From Chitinophaga filiformis (lineage in GTDB: Bacteria; Bacteroidota; Bacteroidia; Chitinophagales; Chitinophagaceae), in the NCBI RefSeq assembly GCF_023100805.1, contig NZ_CP095855.1, forward strand, positions 4,009,001-4,073,000: a stretch of DNA of 64,000 nt. The letters run 5' to 3'. The translations under genes and the position numbers were made by a program. Below the pieces are notes generated by a model. It saw only the letters and a program-made list of their open reading frames with translations. It made no database searches and was not told where the DNA came from. Numbering within the stretch: position 1 is the stretch's first letter; every line of letters begins with the position of its first letter. Positions 54,401 through 62,268 of this stretch are shown here, piece by piece.

Positions 54401-54732
54401 AAAACCCCAATGCTTATTTCCCATTGCTGAGAGGATATGCTGCCTACCCCGGTGGAGAGCTGGCGGTGAAGAATGACAAATATCTGCAGGACCTTGCGTA
54501 TGTCCGTTTGAAGAACCTGACAGTAGGCTATAACCTGCCAGCCGCACTGGTGAAGCGCTGGAAGATACAACGCCTCCGTGTATACTTTACCGGTCAGAAC
54601 CTGTTCACTTTTACGAAGATGGACAATAAATATATAGACCCTGAACAGGTGGGGCCTTACAGCAGTGATATCGGCGGAAGGAACTATCCGTTTTTCAGAC
54701 AATATACTTTCGGTTTTGACACCACTTTCTAA
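51475..54732 (+). CDS. SusC/RagA family TonB-linked outer-membrane transporter
   Basis: A 1085-residue outer-membrane protein with a signal peptide (LFRGISCLLLMMLMKQEIRA). A CarboxypepD_reg-like domain follows (VHGTVVSTKGTALPGVTVQA...GYEKGEYPGF), then the TonB-box region DVVVVGYGTQKKVNLTGAVS, the plug (FNIRGYASIQNTSGSPLILIDG...IESLSVLKDAASSAIYGSRAAFGVILITT), and a 22-strand barrel ending FGFDTTF. It imports a nutrient with its SusD lid, using TonB energy. No STN domain is visible between the signal and the first domain, which is odd for a FecR-coupled receptor. It is 115 bp after fecR. Substrate not readable. Confidence 0.95.
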   Translation: MGKAKTLFRGISCLLLMMLMKQEIRAQEGSSDVHGTVVSTKGTALPGVTVQAVEKGAGTKFNTLTDANGDFVFKRFKVGSQYDFQFTMVGYEKGEYPGFTVKNNGKNVLLIRLNEKSIGLGDVVVVGYGTQKKVNLTGAVSQVSGDVFADRPVSSPAQALQGAVPNLNINFGDGHPGSTGTFNIRGYASIQNTSGSPLILIDGAPGNIDMLNPQDIESLSVLKDAASSAIYGSRAAFGVILITTKKAKKGKLNMNYGASYSLQNMTTRSDFITDGFTQDSLVDAAFSRNVGNSYTGFNADDYAELKRRQTDKSLPSVVLQNRNGQPQYVYYGSTDWWHFLFRKSQPGMEHHFNMTGGNDKVDFMMSGRYYQQKGMYQTYLRQDVYNAYNFRAKINAHVTDWLTIYSNTQFGANDYTWPGYGANLTGLYNHAMASYVPKNPDGTFTFRTNLNNYGAYEYADLQHRKSHGGNKKYNLTNMVGFETHFHGGFSLAGNYTYELAPSSDYQRNTLIPWSVNPGIINTAGYDQYNENTYLDQHHSVNLFGTYEKSIGKHNLKVTAGYNQELQKYKVNMGMRTNLLSEDLNQIDLGTGAQQSGGNAREWALLGYFARVNYDYKSKYLLELNGRYDGSSRFPKDERFGFFPSVSGGWRVSEEPFFEGARNILPELKLRASYGSLGNQDVGSGNLYPYIPVMSSGLSKWIVGGNQAQYLGAPDPVTPHFTWEKSASLDGGIDAAFFRNKLQISYDWYRRTTTDMLIPGKTMPGVFGAPSPTQNAGDLVTKGFDLSVKWQDNGKLAGKPFTYNVGFVLSDYKAKITRFDNPNKLLSNFYEGQQLGEMWGYSIDGYFKSEDEAKNWTVNQDYVDRDQRVTSPGEWSKLHAGDMKFIDLNGDNVINDGKNTLAEHGDLRKIGNSLPRYSFGITAGFNWNNFDLSAFFQGIGKQNWYPDVEAAKFWGVYGRPYTSFLPKDFVSKVWSPENPNAYFPLLRGYAAYPGGELAVKNDKYLQDLAYVRLKNLTVGYNLPAALVKRWKIQRLRVYFTGQNLFTFTKMDNKYIDPEQVGPYSSDIGGRNYPFFRQYTFGFDTTF

Positions 54733-54752
54733 ATGCTAAACTGTTTAACGCA

Positions 54753-56513
54753 ATGAAAAGAATATTAGGGTTTGTAGCAGCTGGCCTGATAATATTATCG
54801 GGGTGTTCAGATTTTCTTGACAGGGAGCCGCTTTCCCAGATCTCGCCTGTGAACGGCTTCAATTCGGAAAGCGAGTTAAGATTGTATGTGCGTTCTTTCT
54901 ACGATAAGATGCTGCCCAATGCAGATAATGAAGATAACGGTTTTACCAGCCTGTATACAGAGACGGCCAATAACATAGTTGTGAACAGCTTGTCGCCACA
55001 GATAGCAGGCAATCGTACAGTGCCTGTAGCCGGCGGTGGCTGGGACTGGACGGACCTGCGTAACGTGAATTATTTCCTGCAGAACTATATGCGGGGCAAT
55101 CTTGATACCACTATCACCTATAAGTATGTAGCTGTAGCAAAATTCTTCCGCGCCTATTTCTATTTCAGTATGGTAGCACGCTTTGGCGATGTGCCCTGGT
55201 ATTCCCGGCCTATTGAAGCCGATGATACCGCCAGTCTGAATAAGAAAAGAGACCCGCGTACACTCGTGATGGATTCTGTGGTGAATGACATTGATTTTGC
55301 CATTGCGCATCTGGGTGCTGGAAAAGATGTAGCGGAAGTAACGAAATGGACGGCGCTGGCATTAAAGTCACGCATCTGTTTATTTGAAGGAACTTTCAGG
55401 AAATATCATAAGGAGTTTGAATTGAAGGATGCAGACCGCTTCCTGCAAATAGCTGCTGATGCGGCGGGAGAAGTGATCAGGGGAGGGGCTTATGCTATTT
55501 ATAAAAGTTCCCCCGATAATGCTTACAGGGATCTGTTCTCTTCACTGAGCGTCGTTCCGGAAGAGATCATCCTGGCCAGGCAATACAGCGCCAACCTGCA
55601 GATCTTCCATAATGTGAATTATTATACCACTGCGCCCTCTTTCGGTAAACCGGGACTGGAGAAAAGCCTGGTGAACAGTTACCTGATGAAGGATGGTTCC
55701 AGGTTTACTGACAGGCCGGGATACGACAAGATGCAGTTCTTCGAAGAGATGCAGAACAGGGACCCACGATTGGGGCAGACGGTGCGTGCGCCGGGATATA
55801 AACGTATTGATGGCAATACGGTGCTGCCTCCTTCCTATGCAGGTACTGTAACAGGGTATCAGCTGACTAAGTTTGTCACAGCAGCAGCGAATGATGCATT
55901 GGGCAAATCGCCCAATCCGCTGCCAGTGTTCCGGTATGCAGAGGTACTGCTCAACTATGCCGAGGCAAAAGCAGAATTGGGGACCATTACACAGGCAGAT
56001 CTCGACCAGTCTGTTAAACTTTTAAGAGACAGGGTTGGAATGCCTGCTATGGACCTTGCAGCCGCAAATGCGGCTCCTGATCATTACCTGGCAGGACAGT
56101 ATACGCAGGTGAGTGGGACGAATAAGGGTATTATACTCGAAATACGCAGGGAAAGGAGGATTGAACTGGTGATGGAAGGATTTATGTGGAATGACCTGAT
56201 GCGCTGGAAGGAGGGACATCTGCTGGCGATACAGTTTAAGGGCGCTTATTTCCTCGGGGCGGGCAACTATGACCTGGATGGCGACGGCACCCCGGATCTG
56301 GCCATCTATACCGGTACTCCGCCTGCGATTCCGAATATCCAGTTGTTGAAACTGGGAACCGATGTGGTGCTGGAGAATGGCGCATCTGGTGGCAATATTA
56401 TCATCAATGGCGCCATTCCGAAAACCTTCCGTGAAGACAGGGATTACCTGTTTCCGATACCGGCACAGGAGCTCCTGTTAAATCGGGCCTTGCAGCAGAA
56501 TCCTAACTGGTAA
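54753..56513 (+). CDS. SusD/RagB family nutrient-binding lipoprotein
   Basis: A 586-residue lipoprotein with lipobox LSGC (MKRILGFVAAGLIILSGC). It shows the SusD helical pattern: FLDREPLSQISPVNGFNSESEL at the start, AVAKFFRAYFYFSMVARFGDVPWYSRP, and the RagB end (EILLNYAEAKAEL-like FRYAEVLLNYAEAKAE; RRERRIELVMEGFMWNDLMRW). It forms the lid over the SusC barrel and binds the ligand on the cell surface. 20 bp after SusC, so same operon. No glycoside hydrolase is next to the pair. Confidence 0.95.
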   Translation: MKRILGFVAAGLIILSGCSDFLDREPLSQISPVNGFNSESELRLYVRSFYDKMLPNADNEDNGFTSLYTETANNIVVNSLSPQIAGNRTVPVAGGGWDWTDLRNVNYFLQNYMRGNLDTTITYKYVAVAKFFRAYFYFSMVARFGDVPWYSRPIEADDTASLNKKRDPRTLVMDSVVNDIDFAIAHLGAGKDVAEVTKWTALALKSRICLFEGTFRKYHKEFELKDADRFLQIAADAAGEVIRGGAYAIYKSSPDNAYRDLFSSLSVVPEEIILARQYSANLQIFHNVNYYTTAPSFGKPGLEKSLVNSYLMKDGSRFTDRPGYDKMQFFEEMQNRDPRLGQTVRAPGYKRIDGNTVLPPSYAGTVTGYQLTKFVTAAANDALGKSPNPLPVFRYAEVLLNYAEAKAELGTITQADLDQSVKLLRDRVGMPAMDLAAANAAPDHYLAGQYTQVSGTNKGIILEIRRERRIELVMEGFMWNDLMRWKEGHLLAIQFKGAYFLGAGNYDLDGDGTPDLAIYTGTPPAIPNIQLLKLGTDVVLENGASGGNIIINGAIPKTFREDRDYLFPIPAQELLLNRALQQNPNW

Positions 56514-56650
56514 GATATCCCATAGCGTTGCAGAACGAACATATTGTTAAATCTGTTGCAGGCGCTGATATTCGTGTAACAATATTATTATTTTAACCCT
56601 TGCTATCCGTACCTGTTCAGGGCACGGATAGCATTTTATTGTCAAAAAGA

Positions 56651-57574
56651 ATGTTTATGCAAAGAAGATCATTGTTCAAAAAGCTCGGCGGATTGTTGTT
56701 GGCTCCGGCTATTCCATTTGGCACGATTGCAGCGGCTCCCCGTATCGATAAGCCTGTATTACGGATCGCACATCTGACGGATGTACATCTGTATGACAGG
56801 TTGGAGGCCCCTGATCATTTCAGAAAATGCCTGCACCATGTACAATTGCAGGAGCCTAAGGTGGATATGATCCTTAACGGGGGAGATATCGTATTTGATA
56901 TGAACAAAGAAAATCTGTCCGCTATTGATGCGCAATGGAAACTGCTCCATACTATTATGAAGAGCGAGTGCAGCCTGCCTGTATATTATACACTGGGCAA
57001 CCATGATATCTGGTGGCATGAGAATAGCAGAGGAGCGGCCGCATATGGTAAGAAATACTCCATGGACCAGCTACAGCTGGCATTGCCCTATTACAGTTTT
57101 GTGAAAGCCGGCTGGAAGTTCATTGTGTTGGATAGTGTACACCTGGATATTGATGATACCTGGTATATTGGTAAACTGGGAGAAGAGCAGATGCATTGGC
57201 TGGAAAAGGAATTGCAATCGACAGATCCATCAATGCCGGTATGTGTGCTGTCACATATTCCCATCCTGACGGCAACGTTGATGGTGGAAGATAATGTTGT
57301 GAACCGCTGGCAGATGCTGGGAGGGGATATGCATACGGATGTAGCGAAGATCGTCCGCCTGTTCTACCAGCACCCCAATGTGAAGTTGTGTTTAAGCGGG
57401 CATATTCATCTGAAAGATAAAGTTGTGTACAATAATGTGACCTACCTGTGTAACGGAGCGGTAAGCGGGGCCTGGTGGAATGGCAACAACCGGGAGACAG
57501 CGCCGGGCTATGGATTGATAGAATTGTTCGCCAATGGCGATTTTACAGAAAAATACGTTAATTACCAGGTATAG
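56651..57574 (+). CDS. Secreted calcineurin-like metallophosphoesterase
   Basis: A 307-residue protein from ATG 56651. The start has a twin-arginine-type signal (QRRSLFKKLGGLLLAPAIPF). The metal-binding motifs of the calcineurin-like fold are all present: HLTDVHLYD, NGGDIVFD, TLGNHDIWW, VLSHIPI and SGHIHLKD. It hydrolyses phospho-mono- or diesters in the periplasm. It lies about 137 bp after SusD, and in many Bacteroidota such a gene completes an uptake locus for a phosphorylated substrate, but the substrate is inferred. Confidence 0.9.
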   Translation: MFMQRRSLFKKLGGLLLAPAIPFGTIAAAPRIDKPVLRIAHLTDVHLYDRLEAPDHFRKCLHHVQLQEPKVDMILNGGDIVFDMNKENLSAIDAQWKLLHTIMKSECSLPVYYTLGNHDIWWHENSRGAAAYGKKYSMDQLQLALPYYSFVKAGWKFIVLDSVHLDIDDTWYIGKLGEEQMHWLEKELQSTDPSMPVCVLSHIPILTATLMVEDNVVNRWQMLGGDMHTDVAKIVRLFYQHPNVKLCLSGHIHLKDKVVYNNVTYLCNGAVSGAWWNGNNRETAPGYGLIELFANGDFTEKYVNYQV

Positions 57575-57639
57575 TGAAGAGCCGTTTTATAGGAAGTATA
57601 CCGGTTATCGTACATAGTCAGGGAGAAGGTTGTTGCGGG

Positions 57640-57735
57640 AAGTCCATAAAACCGGATGTAGCGGGAAGACATTTTGCGGAGAAATATATCAACCGCTATG
57701 TATACAATAAGTCCTGGGAAAAGCCTGTCAACTGA
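57640..57735 (+). pseudogene. Remnant resembling the C-terminus of the metallophosphoesterase
   Basis: In one frame the segment reads ...RHFAEKYINRYVYNK... and then stops at 57733-57735, matching the end of the upstream gene (DFTEKYVNYQV) with mostly third-base changes. After each stop the sequence continues with a similar stretch (CAGGTATAGTGAAG / CAGGTGTAGTGAAG). It looks like a decayed duplicate of the 3' end. Confidence 0.4.
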
Positions 57736-57818
57736 CAGGTGTAGTGAAGGCAGGTTTTCGCAGAAGCGTACGTTACGCTATCTGTGAGGGGATGTTTTGC
57801 AAGAGAGAAAGTCATATG

Positions 57819-57856
57819 AAAAAAGGGTGTCCAGTTTTTCTGAACACCCTTTTTCC
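57819..57856. terminator. Bidirectional intrinsic terminator
   Basis: AAAAAGGGTGTCCA and TGAACACCCTTTTT pair at 13 of 14 positions around a 7-base loop with A/T-runs on both sides. It ends 11 bp before the oxidoreductase stop codon. Confidence 0.85.
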
Positions 57857-57866
57857 TGTTTATACA

Positions 57867-59168
57867 TTAAGCTTTCGGGAGCTTGTAACCATTGTGATAT
57901 TCTGCAGCGAGGAACTTATTGGCGGCTGTATCATCGAATTGTTCTTTGGCGCCATTCCAGTTTAGTTTCCTGCCTGTTTTATAGGCGATATTTCCCAGCT
58001 GGGCCACCCTTGCTACATGCGCACCCGCCTGGATAGGGGTGTTAAGGTCTTCCAGTTTACGGGACTTGATCACATCGAGGAAATTGATGGCGTGTTTGTC
58101 CAGGCCATTGTCTACGGATTTAGTACGGGGTACTGCTTCCATCTTTCCTTTTTCAGGGATCACCTCCCAGCCACCACGGTCGAGTACCAGTGTACCGTTG
58201 TTGCCGATGAAGGCAATGCCATGATCACGGCCATAAGGGCCACCGTCGATGCCGATAGCGTGTTCCCACTGAATATTGAAACCATCGAACTGGTATACCG
58301 TCGTGAGTGTATCTGGTGTTTCAGCAGCATCGTCAGGATAAGCGAATTTACCGCCTGCAGCCATAACAGATACAGGGTGCTGCGCTTTCATACCGAGGAG
58401 GGCATAGTCCAGCAGGTGAACGCCCCAGTCGGTCATCAGGCCGCCCGCATAATCCCAGTACCAGCGGAAGTTAAAGTGGAAGCGGTTAGGATTGAAAGGT
58501 CTCTTTTCAGCAGGGCCGAGCCAGGCTGCGTAGTCTACGCCAGCAGGCGGATTGCCGTCTGGTTGTTTGGGAATGGAATGCATCCAGCCCATATATGCCC
58601 AGGCCTTTACCAGGCGCACCTGGCCAAGCTTCCCGGAATGTACGAAAGCTACCGCGTCTTTAAAATGTTGCTGGCTGCGTTGCCACTGGCCTACCTGTAC
58701 TACCCGTTTGGTGCGTTCCTGGGCGGCTACCATGGCGTTGATCTCGGCAATGGAGTTCCCGATAGGTTTTTCCACGTATACGTCCTTTCCGGCAGATACA
58801 GCGTCTGTCATCTGAAGGCAATGCCAGTGGTCCGGCGTACCGATGATGACAGCATCGATCGTTTTATCTTCCAGCAGCTTGCGGTAATCGCTGTAGGTAG
58901 CCACTTTCTGACCTTTCTGCGCCAGTTCCCCGGCCCTTTTATCCAGCACGTTCTTATCGACATCACATAAGGCTACGCATTGTGCATAAGGGTTCTTCAG
59001 GATGGCGGTGAGGTCTGCCCATCCCATGCCGTTGATACCGATAGCTGCAACATTAATCTTGTCACTGGGGGCAACAGCGCGTAAAGAGGCGGGTAACGCG
59101 CTGACCAATCCGGCTCCTGCCATCAATGTGGAGGCAGAGCGGATAAAGTGTCTTCTTGAGTTGTTCAT
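57867..59168 (-). CDS. Secreted Gfo/Idh/MocA family oxidoreductase
   Basis: A 433-residue protein. A Tat-type signal (NNSRRHFIRSASTLMAGAGLV) precedes the Rossmann domain: INVAAIGINGMGWADL, ALCDVDKNVLDKR, GTPDHWHCLQMTDAV, then the conserved EKPIG (DVYVEKPIGNS). The C-terminal catalytic domain contains GPAEKRPFNPNRFHFNFRWYWDYAGGLMTDWGVHLLDYAL, the pattern of the Tat-exported Bacteroidota group. These oxidise sugar or inositol-type substrates with tightly bound NAD(P). Periplasmic. The TIM-barrel isomerase at 62.3 kb is a usual partner. Confidence 0.9.
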   Translation of the reverse strand: MNNSRRHFIRSASTLMAGAGLVSALPASLRAVAPSDKINVAAIGINGMGWADLTAILKNPYAQCVALCDVDKNVLDKRAGELAQKGQKVATYSDYRKLLEDKTIDAVIIGTPDHWHCLQMTDAVSAGKDVYVEKPIGNSIAEINAMVAAQERTKRVVQVGQWQRSQQHFKDAVAFVHSGKLGQVRLVKAWAYMGWMHSIPKQPDGNPPAGVDYAAWLGPAEKRPFNPNRFHFNFRWYWDYAGGLMTDWGVHLLDYALLGMKAQHPVSVMAAGGKFAYPDDAAETPDTLTTVYQFDGFNIQWEHAIGIDGGPYGRDHGIAFIGNNGTLVLDRGGWEVIPEKGKMEAVPRTKSVDNGLDKHAINFLDVIKSRKLEDLNTPIQAGAHVARVAQLGNIAYKTGRKLNWNGAKEQFDDTAANKFLAAEYHNGYKLPKA

Positions 59169-59318
59169 AACTGTGAGTTGATATAGTGTTTTTCAATGAG
59201 CGCGGAGCATGAAATGCAAAACGCGGAATACTGAAAGATAGCTACTTCAATTGTAAGATGCAAGCCCCAATTTAAGCAAATATCGTCCGGTATTCCGCGG
59301 TGTATTACGGAAGTATGT

Positions 59319-60818
59319 TTAGAATTCTTCGTTCTCTTCTTCAGTGCTGTTACCGAAGTTCATCATGGTACCCAGCAGATCGCTGAAGCGGGTCTCATTT
59401 TCCACTACCTTTTTACTGATCAGGGAGTAGGAGGCCAGGCCATGCAACACAAATTCCATCAGCAGTAATTGTTCCTTGGCATTTGCATGCGGGAATTTGC
59501 CCTTTATAAGCTCTTTAAGGCCTTCTACCTTCAGCAGGGAGGTCTCATATTGCTTATCGTTCACATCCTGCAACAGCTGCACCGCATTGCCTTTATCGAA
59601 CCATTGTATCACCGCCCTGTAAGGATTCTCTCCGGCAGCGCTCTGTTTACGTTTTTTGAAGGAATCAGGGTTAGGGAAGTATTGGGAGAAGACGCTGCGG
59701 ATAGATTTATCCAACAGGTTAACTGCTACCTGCAGCGGACCTTCCTGTTCACCTTCGTATACCAGTTCGATCTTACCTGTGATGGCGGGAATAATACCCT
59801 GCAGGTCAGCTATACGAACGTAGGTGCTCTTTTCCTTGTTAATGATAGCCCTGCGTTCGCCGGCGCTCACTGCATTCTCGTAAGCGGCAATGGTGAGACG
59901 GGCGGAAACGCCGCTTTTCTTGTCGACATATTCGCTGTTACGGGCTTCAAAGGCTACCTGTTCGATCAGGCGTTTGATCATATCGCTGATGTGTATATGC
60001 TGCTGATCGTCATGCACATTGGCTTCCTGTTCAGTGATAAGCAGGGAGTTTTCTATGCTCTTCGGATAGTGGGTGATGATCTGGCTTTCTATACGGTCTT
60101 TCAGCGGCGTAACGATAGAGCCACGGTTGGTATAGTCTTCCGGGTTGGCAGTGAACACAAACAGGATATCCAGCGGCATACGTACTTTGAAACCGCGGAT
60201 CTGGATATCGCCTTCCTGCAGTATGTTGAAAAGTGATACCTGGATACGGGCCTGCAGATCGGGCAATTCGTTGATCACGAAGATACCCCTGTTGGAACGG
60301 GGAATGATACCGAAGTGGATCACTCTTTCGTCTGCATAGTTCAGCTTCATATTCGCCGCTTTGATAGGATCGATATCGCCCACCAGGTCGGCAACGGAAA
60401 CATCGGGCGTAGCCAGTTTTTCACTATAGCGCTGTTCGCGGGAAACCCAGGAGATCGGCGTAGCGTCGCCCAGCTCAGAGACCATGTCGCGGGCATAGCG
60501 TGACAGTGGTTCAAAAGGGCTGTCGTTGACCTCGGAACCTTCTACGATGGGAATGTATTCATCCAGCAGGGAAACCATCTGCCGGGCCATACGTGTCTTA
60601 GCCTGCCCGCGGAGACCGAGGAACAGGATATTATGACGGGAGAGCAGGGCTCTTTCTGTATCAGGAATGACGGTATCTTCATAGCCTATGATACCCGGGA
60701 ATGCATTTTCTTTATTCTGAAGTTTGCGGATCAGGTTTTGTCGGATCTCTTCTTTAACAGATTTGGGTTTATATCCACTCTTCTTTAATTCACCTAACGT
60801 ACTAATATTAATATTCAT
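59319..60818 (-). CDS. AAA+ ATPase related to magnesium-chelatase I subunit / MoxR
   Basis: A 499-residue protein. The AAA+ module has Walker A NILFLGLRGQAKTRMAR (about 63-79), NRGIFVINELPDL as the Walker B / sensor segment, and NPEDYTNRGSIVTPLKDRIES (sensor 1 and arginine finger region). The C-terminal 200 residues are helical. MoxR/BchI-like ATPases remodel partners together with VWA-domain proteins. A VWA gene lies 42 bp upstream on the same strand, which fits. No tetrapyrrole-synthesis gene is nearby, so a chlorophyll role is excluded by context. Cytosolic. Confidence 0.88.
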   Translation of the reverse strand: MNINISTLGELKKSGYKPKSVKEEIRQNLIRKLQNKENAFPGIIGYEDTVIPDTERALLSRHNILFLGLRGQAKTRMARQMVSLLDEYIPIVEGSEVNDSPFEPLSRYARDMVSELGDATPISWVSREQRYSEKLATPDVSVADLVGDIDPIKAANMKLNYADERVIHFGIIPRSNRGIFVINELPDLQARIQVSLFNILQEGDIQIRGFKVRMPLDILFVFTANPEDYTNRGSIVTPLKDRIESQIITHYPKSIENSLLITEQEANVHDDQQHIHISDMIKRLIEQVAFEARNSEYVDKKSGVSARLTIAAYENAVSAGERRAIINKEKSTYVRIADLQGIIPAITGKIELVYEGEQEGPLQVAVNLLDKSIRSVFSQYFPNPDSFKKRKQSAAGENPYRAVIQWFDKGNAVQLLQDVNDKQYETSLLKVEGLKELIKGKFPHANAKEQLLLMEFVLHGLASYSLISKKVVENETRFSDLLGTMMNFGNSTEEENEEF

Positions 60819-60860
60819 GTTGTATTAATGGATTATCGATGATATGATGCTGCGATGCTC

Positions 60861-61961
60861 TCAGAGCATTTTTCTTTTTCCATTCTCGAAGTCGAAGAAC
60901 AGGAATTGTCCCAGTTTATCCAGACCGGAGAAGAAGGCTTTCCCGTTGTTGGTTTCTGTAAACTCTGTTACGAATTTTTGCAACCACGGGTCGGTAGCTA
61001 CCATAAATGTAGTGATTGGAATCTTTAATTTCTTGCACTGAGCAGCGAGATTGAGTGTGCGGTTGAGGATCTTGCGGTCCAGGCCGAAACTGTTCTTATA
61101 ATACTCTTTCCCGTTCTTGAGGCAGGTGGGCTTACCGTCGGTGATCATAAAGATCTGTTTGTTCGGATTGCGCCTGCGGCGGAGGATATCCATTGCCAGT
61201 TCAAGTCCAGCTACGGTATTGGTGTGGAAAGGGCCCACCTGGAGATAGGGAAGATCCTTGATCTCTATCTGCCAGGCATCGTTGCCAAACACAATGATAT
61301 CGAGCGTGTCTTTCGGATAGCGGGTGGTGATCAGTTCACTGAGCGCCATGGCTACCTTTTTGGCCGGTGTGATACGGTCTTCGCCATAGAGGATCATAGA
61401 GTGGGAGATATCGATCATCAGTGCGGTAGACGTCTGTGTTTTGAAGTCTGTTTCCTGGATCTCAAGATCATCCTGCTGTATGGAAAAGCTGTCAATGCCG
61501 TGATTGATCTGCGCGTTGCGGATGGAAGCGGTCATATCGATCTGCTCCAGTGCATCGCCGAATTGGAATGGACGGGTGTCTGCGTTCAGCTCGTCTCCCT
61601 GGCCTGATTTGCGGGTATTGTGATTACCAACCTGGCTGGATTTTTTAAGTTTACCGAAGATCTCTTCCAGCGCGCGTTTGCGGATGTTCTGTTCGGTCTT
61701 GCCGGTTATCTGGATGGTTCCGTTCTCTTCATTTTCGCGGATGTATCCTTTGTCCTTCAGCTCCTGTATAAAATCTCCGATGCCATAATCCTCATTCGTA
61801 AGTTGGTACTCTTTGTCCAGTTCGGTCAGCCATTGCAGTGCCTCACTAACATCTCCGCTGGTATACGTCAGCAGTTGCGTGAATACATCCAGTAGCTTCT
61901 CAAAGGGCGATTTTCCCTGCTGCTCATCGGGTTCAAATTTGGAAAAATGTATGCCTCTCAT
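60861..61961 (-). CDS. VWA-domain protein, partner of the AAA+ ATPase
   Basis: A 366-residue protein. The N-terminal 160 residues are helical and charged (SKFEPDEQQGKSPFEKLLD...). The C-terminal VWA domain has the MIDAS motif ALMIDISHSM (DxSxS) at about 177-186, then FHTNTVAGLELA (MIDAS Thr) and MITDGKPTC (D). It is first in the operon with the AAA+ gene, 42 bp apart. BchD/CoxE-type pairs insert metals or act as chaperones for enzymes. No target is encoded close by. Confidence 0.88.
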   Translation of the reverse strand: MRGIHFSKFEPDEQQGKSPFEKLLDVFTQLLTYTSGDVSEALQWLTELDKEYQLTNEDYGIGDFIQELKDKGYIRENEENGTIQITGKTEQNIRKRALEEIFGKLKKSSQVGNHNTRKSGQGDELNADTRPFQFGDALEQIDMTASIRNAQINHGIDSFSIQQDDLEIQETDFKTQTSTALMIDISHSMILYGEDRITPAKKVAMALSELITTRYPKDTLDIIVFGNDAWQIEIKDLPYLQVGPFHTNTVAGLELAMDILRRRRNPNKQIFMITDGKPTCLKNGKEYYKNSFGLDRKILNRTLNLAAQCKKLKIPITTFMVATDPWLQKFVTEFTETNNGKAFFSGLDKLGQFLFFDFENGKRKML

Positions 61962-62268
61962 AATAATTCTAAAATTAGCGAATTTAGTTGGATGATGTGA
62001 GCATATAGTCCACAGACGGCAATCTGAGGGAAATGTAACGAAAAATATCGATAGAATATAAGCTATTATGCATGTGTTATATTTTAATGTGTGTGTGGAT
62101 GTTGATTTTTGGGCCGTATTGAGTTGTTTTGCAGCGGTTATTTACCGGGAAACTGATCCCTTTACTGGTAGTATAATGACCGGTTAACCATCATAGTTTG
62201 TTTTCTTCATGGAAAGCTGTTATTTTTCGCGAAGGTCTTTACTGATTATCAAATTAAAACTATAGCAG
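61962..62268. other. 307-bp divergent spacer
   Basis: Between the divergent VWA and TIM-barrel genes. AT-rich, no ORF, no clear promoter consensus and no repeat were found. Confidence 0.3.

Noticed and set aside
58017..58970. Open frame of 317 codons opposite the Gfo/Idh/MocA gene
   Set aside because: Antisense to a complete gene with conserved motifs; no recognisable domain.
59469..60236. Open frame of 255 codons opposite the AAA+ gene
   Set aside because: Antisense shadow; the minus-strand gene has Walker and sensor motifs.
59319..61961. Magnesium chelatase for (bacterio)chlorophyll synthesis
   Set aside because: No BchH/ChlH subunit or porphyrin pathway gene is present; the AAA+/VWA pair is a general class.
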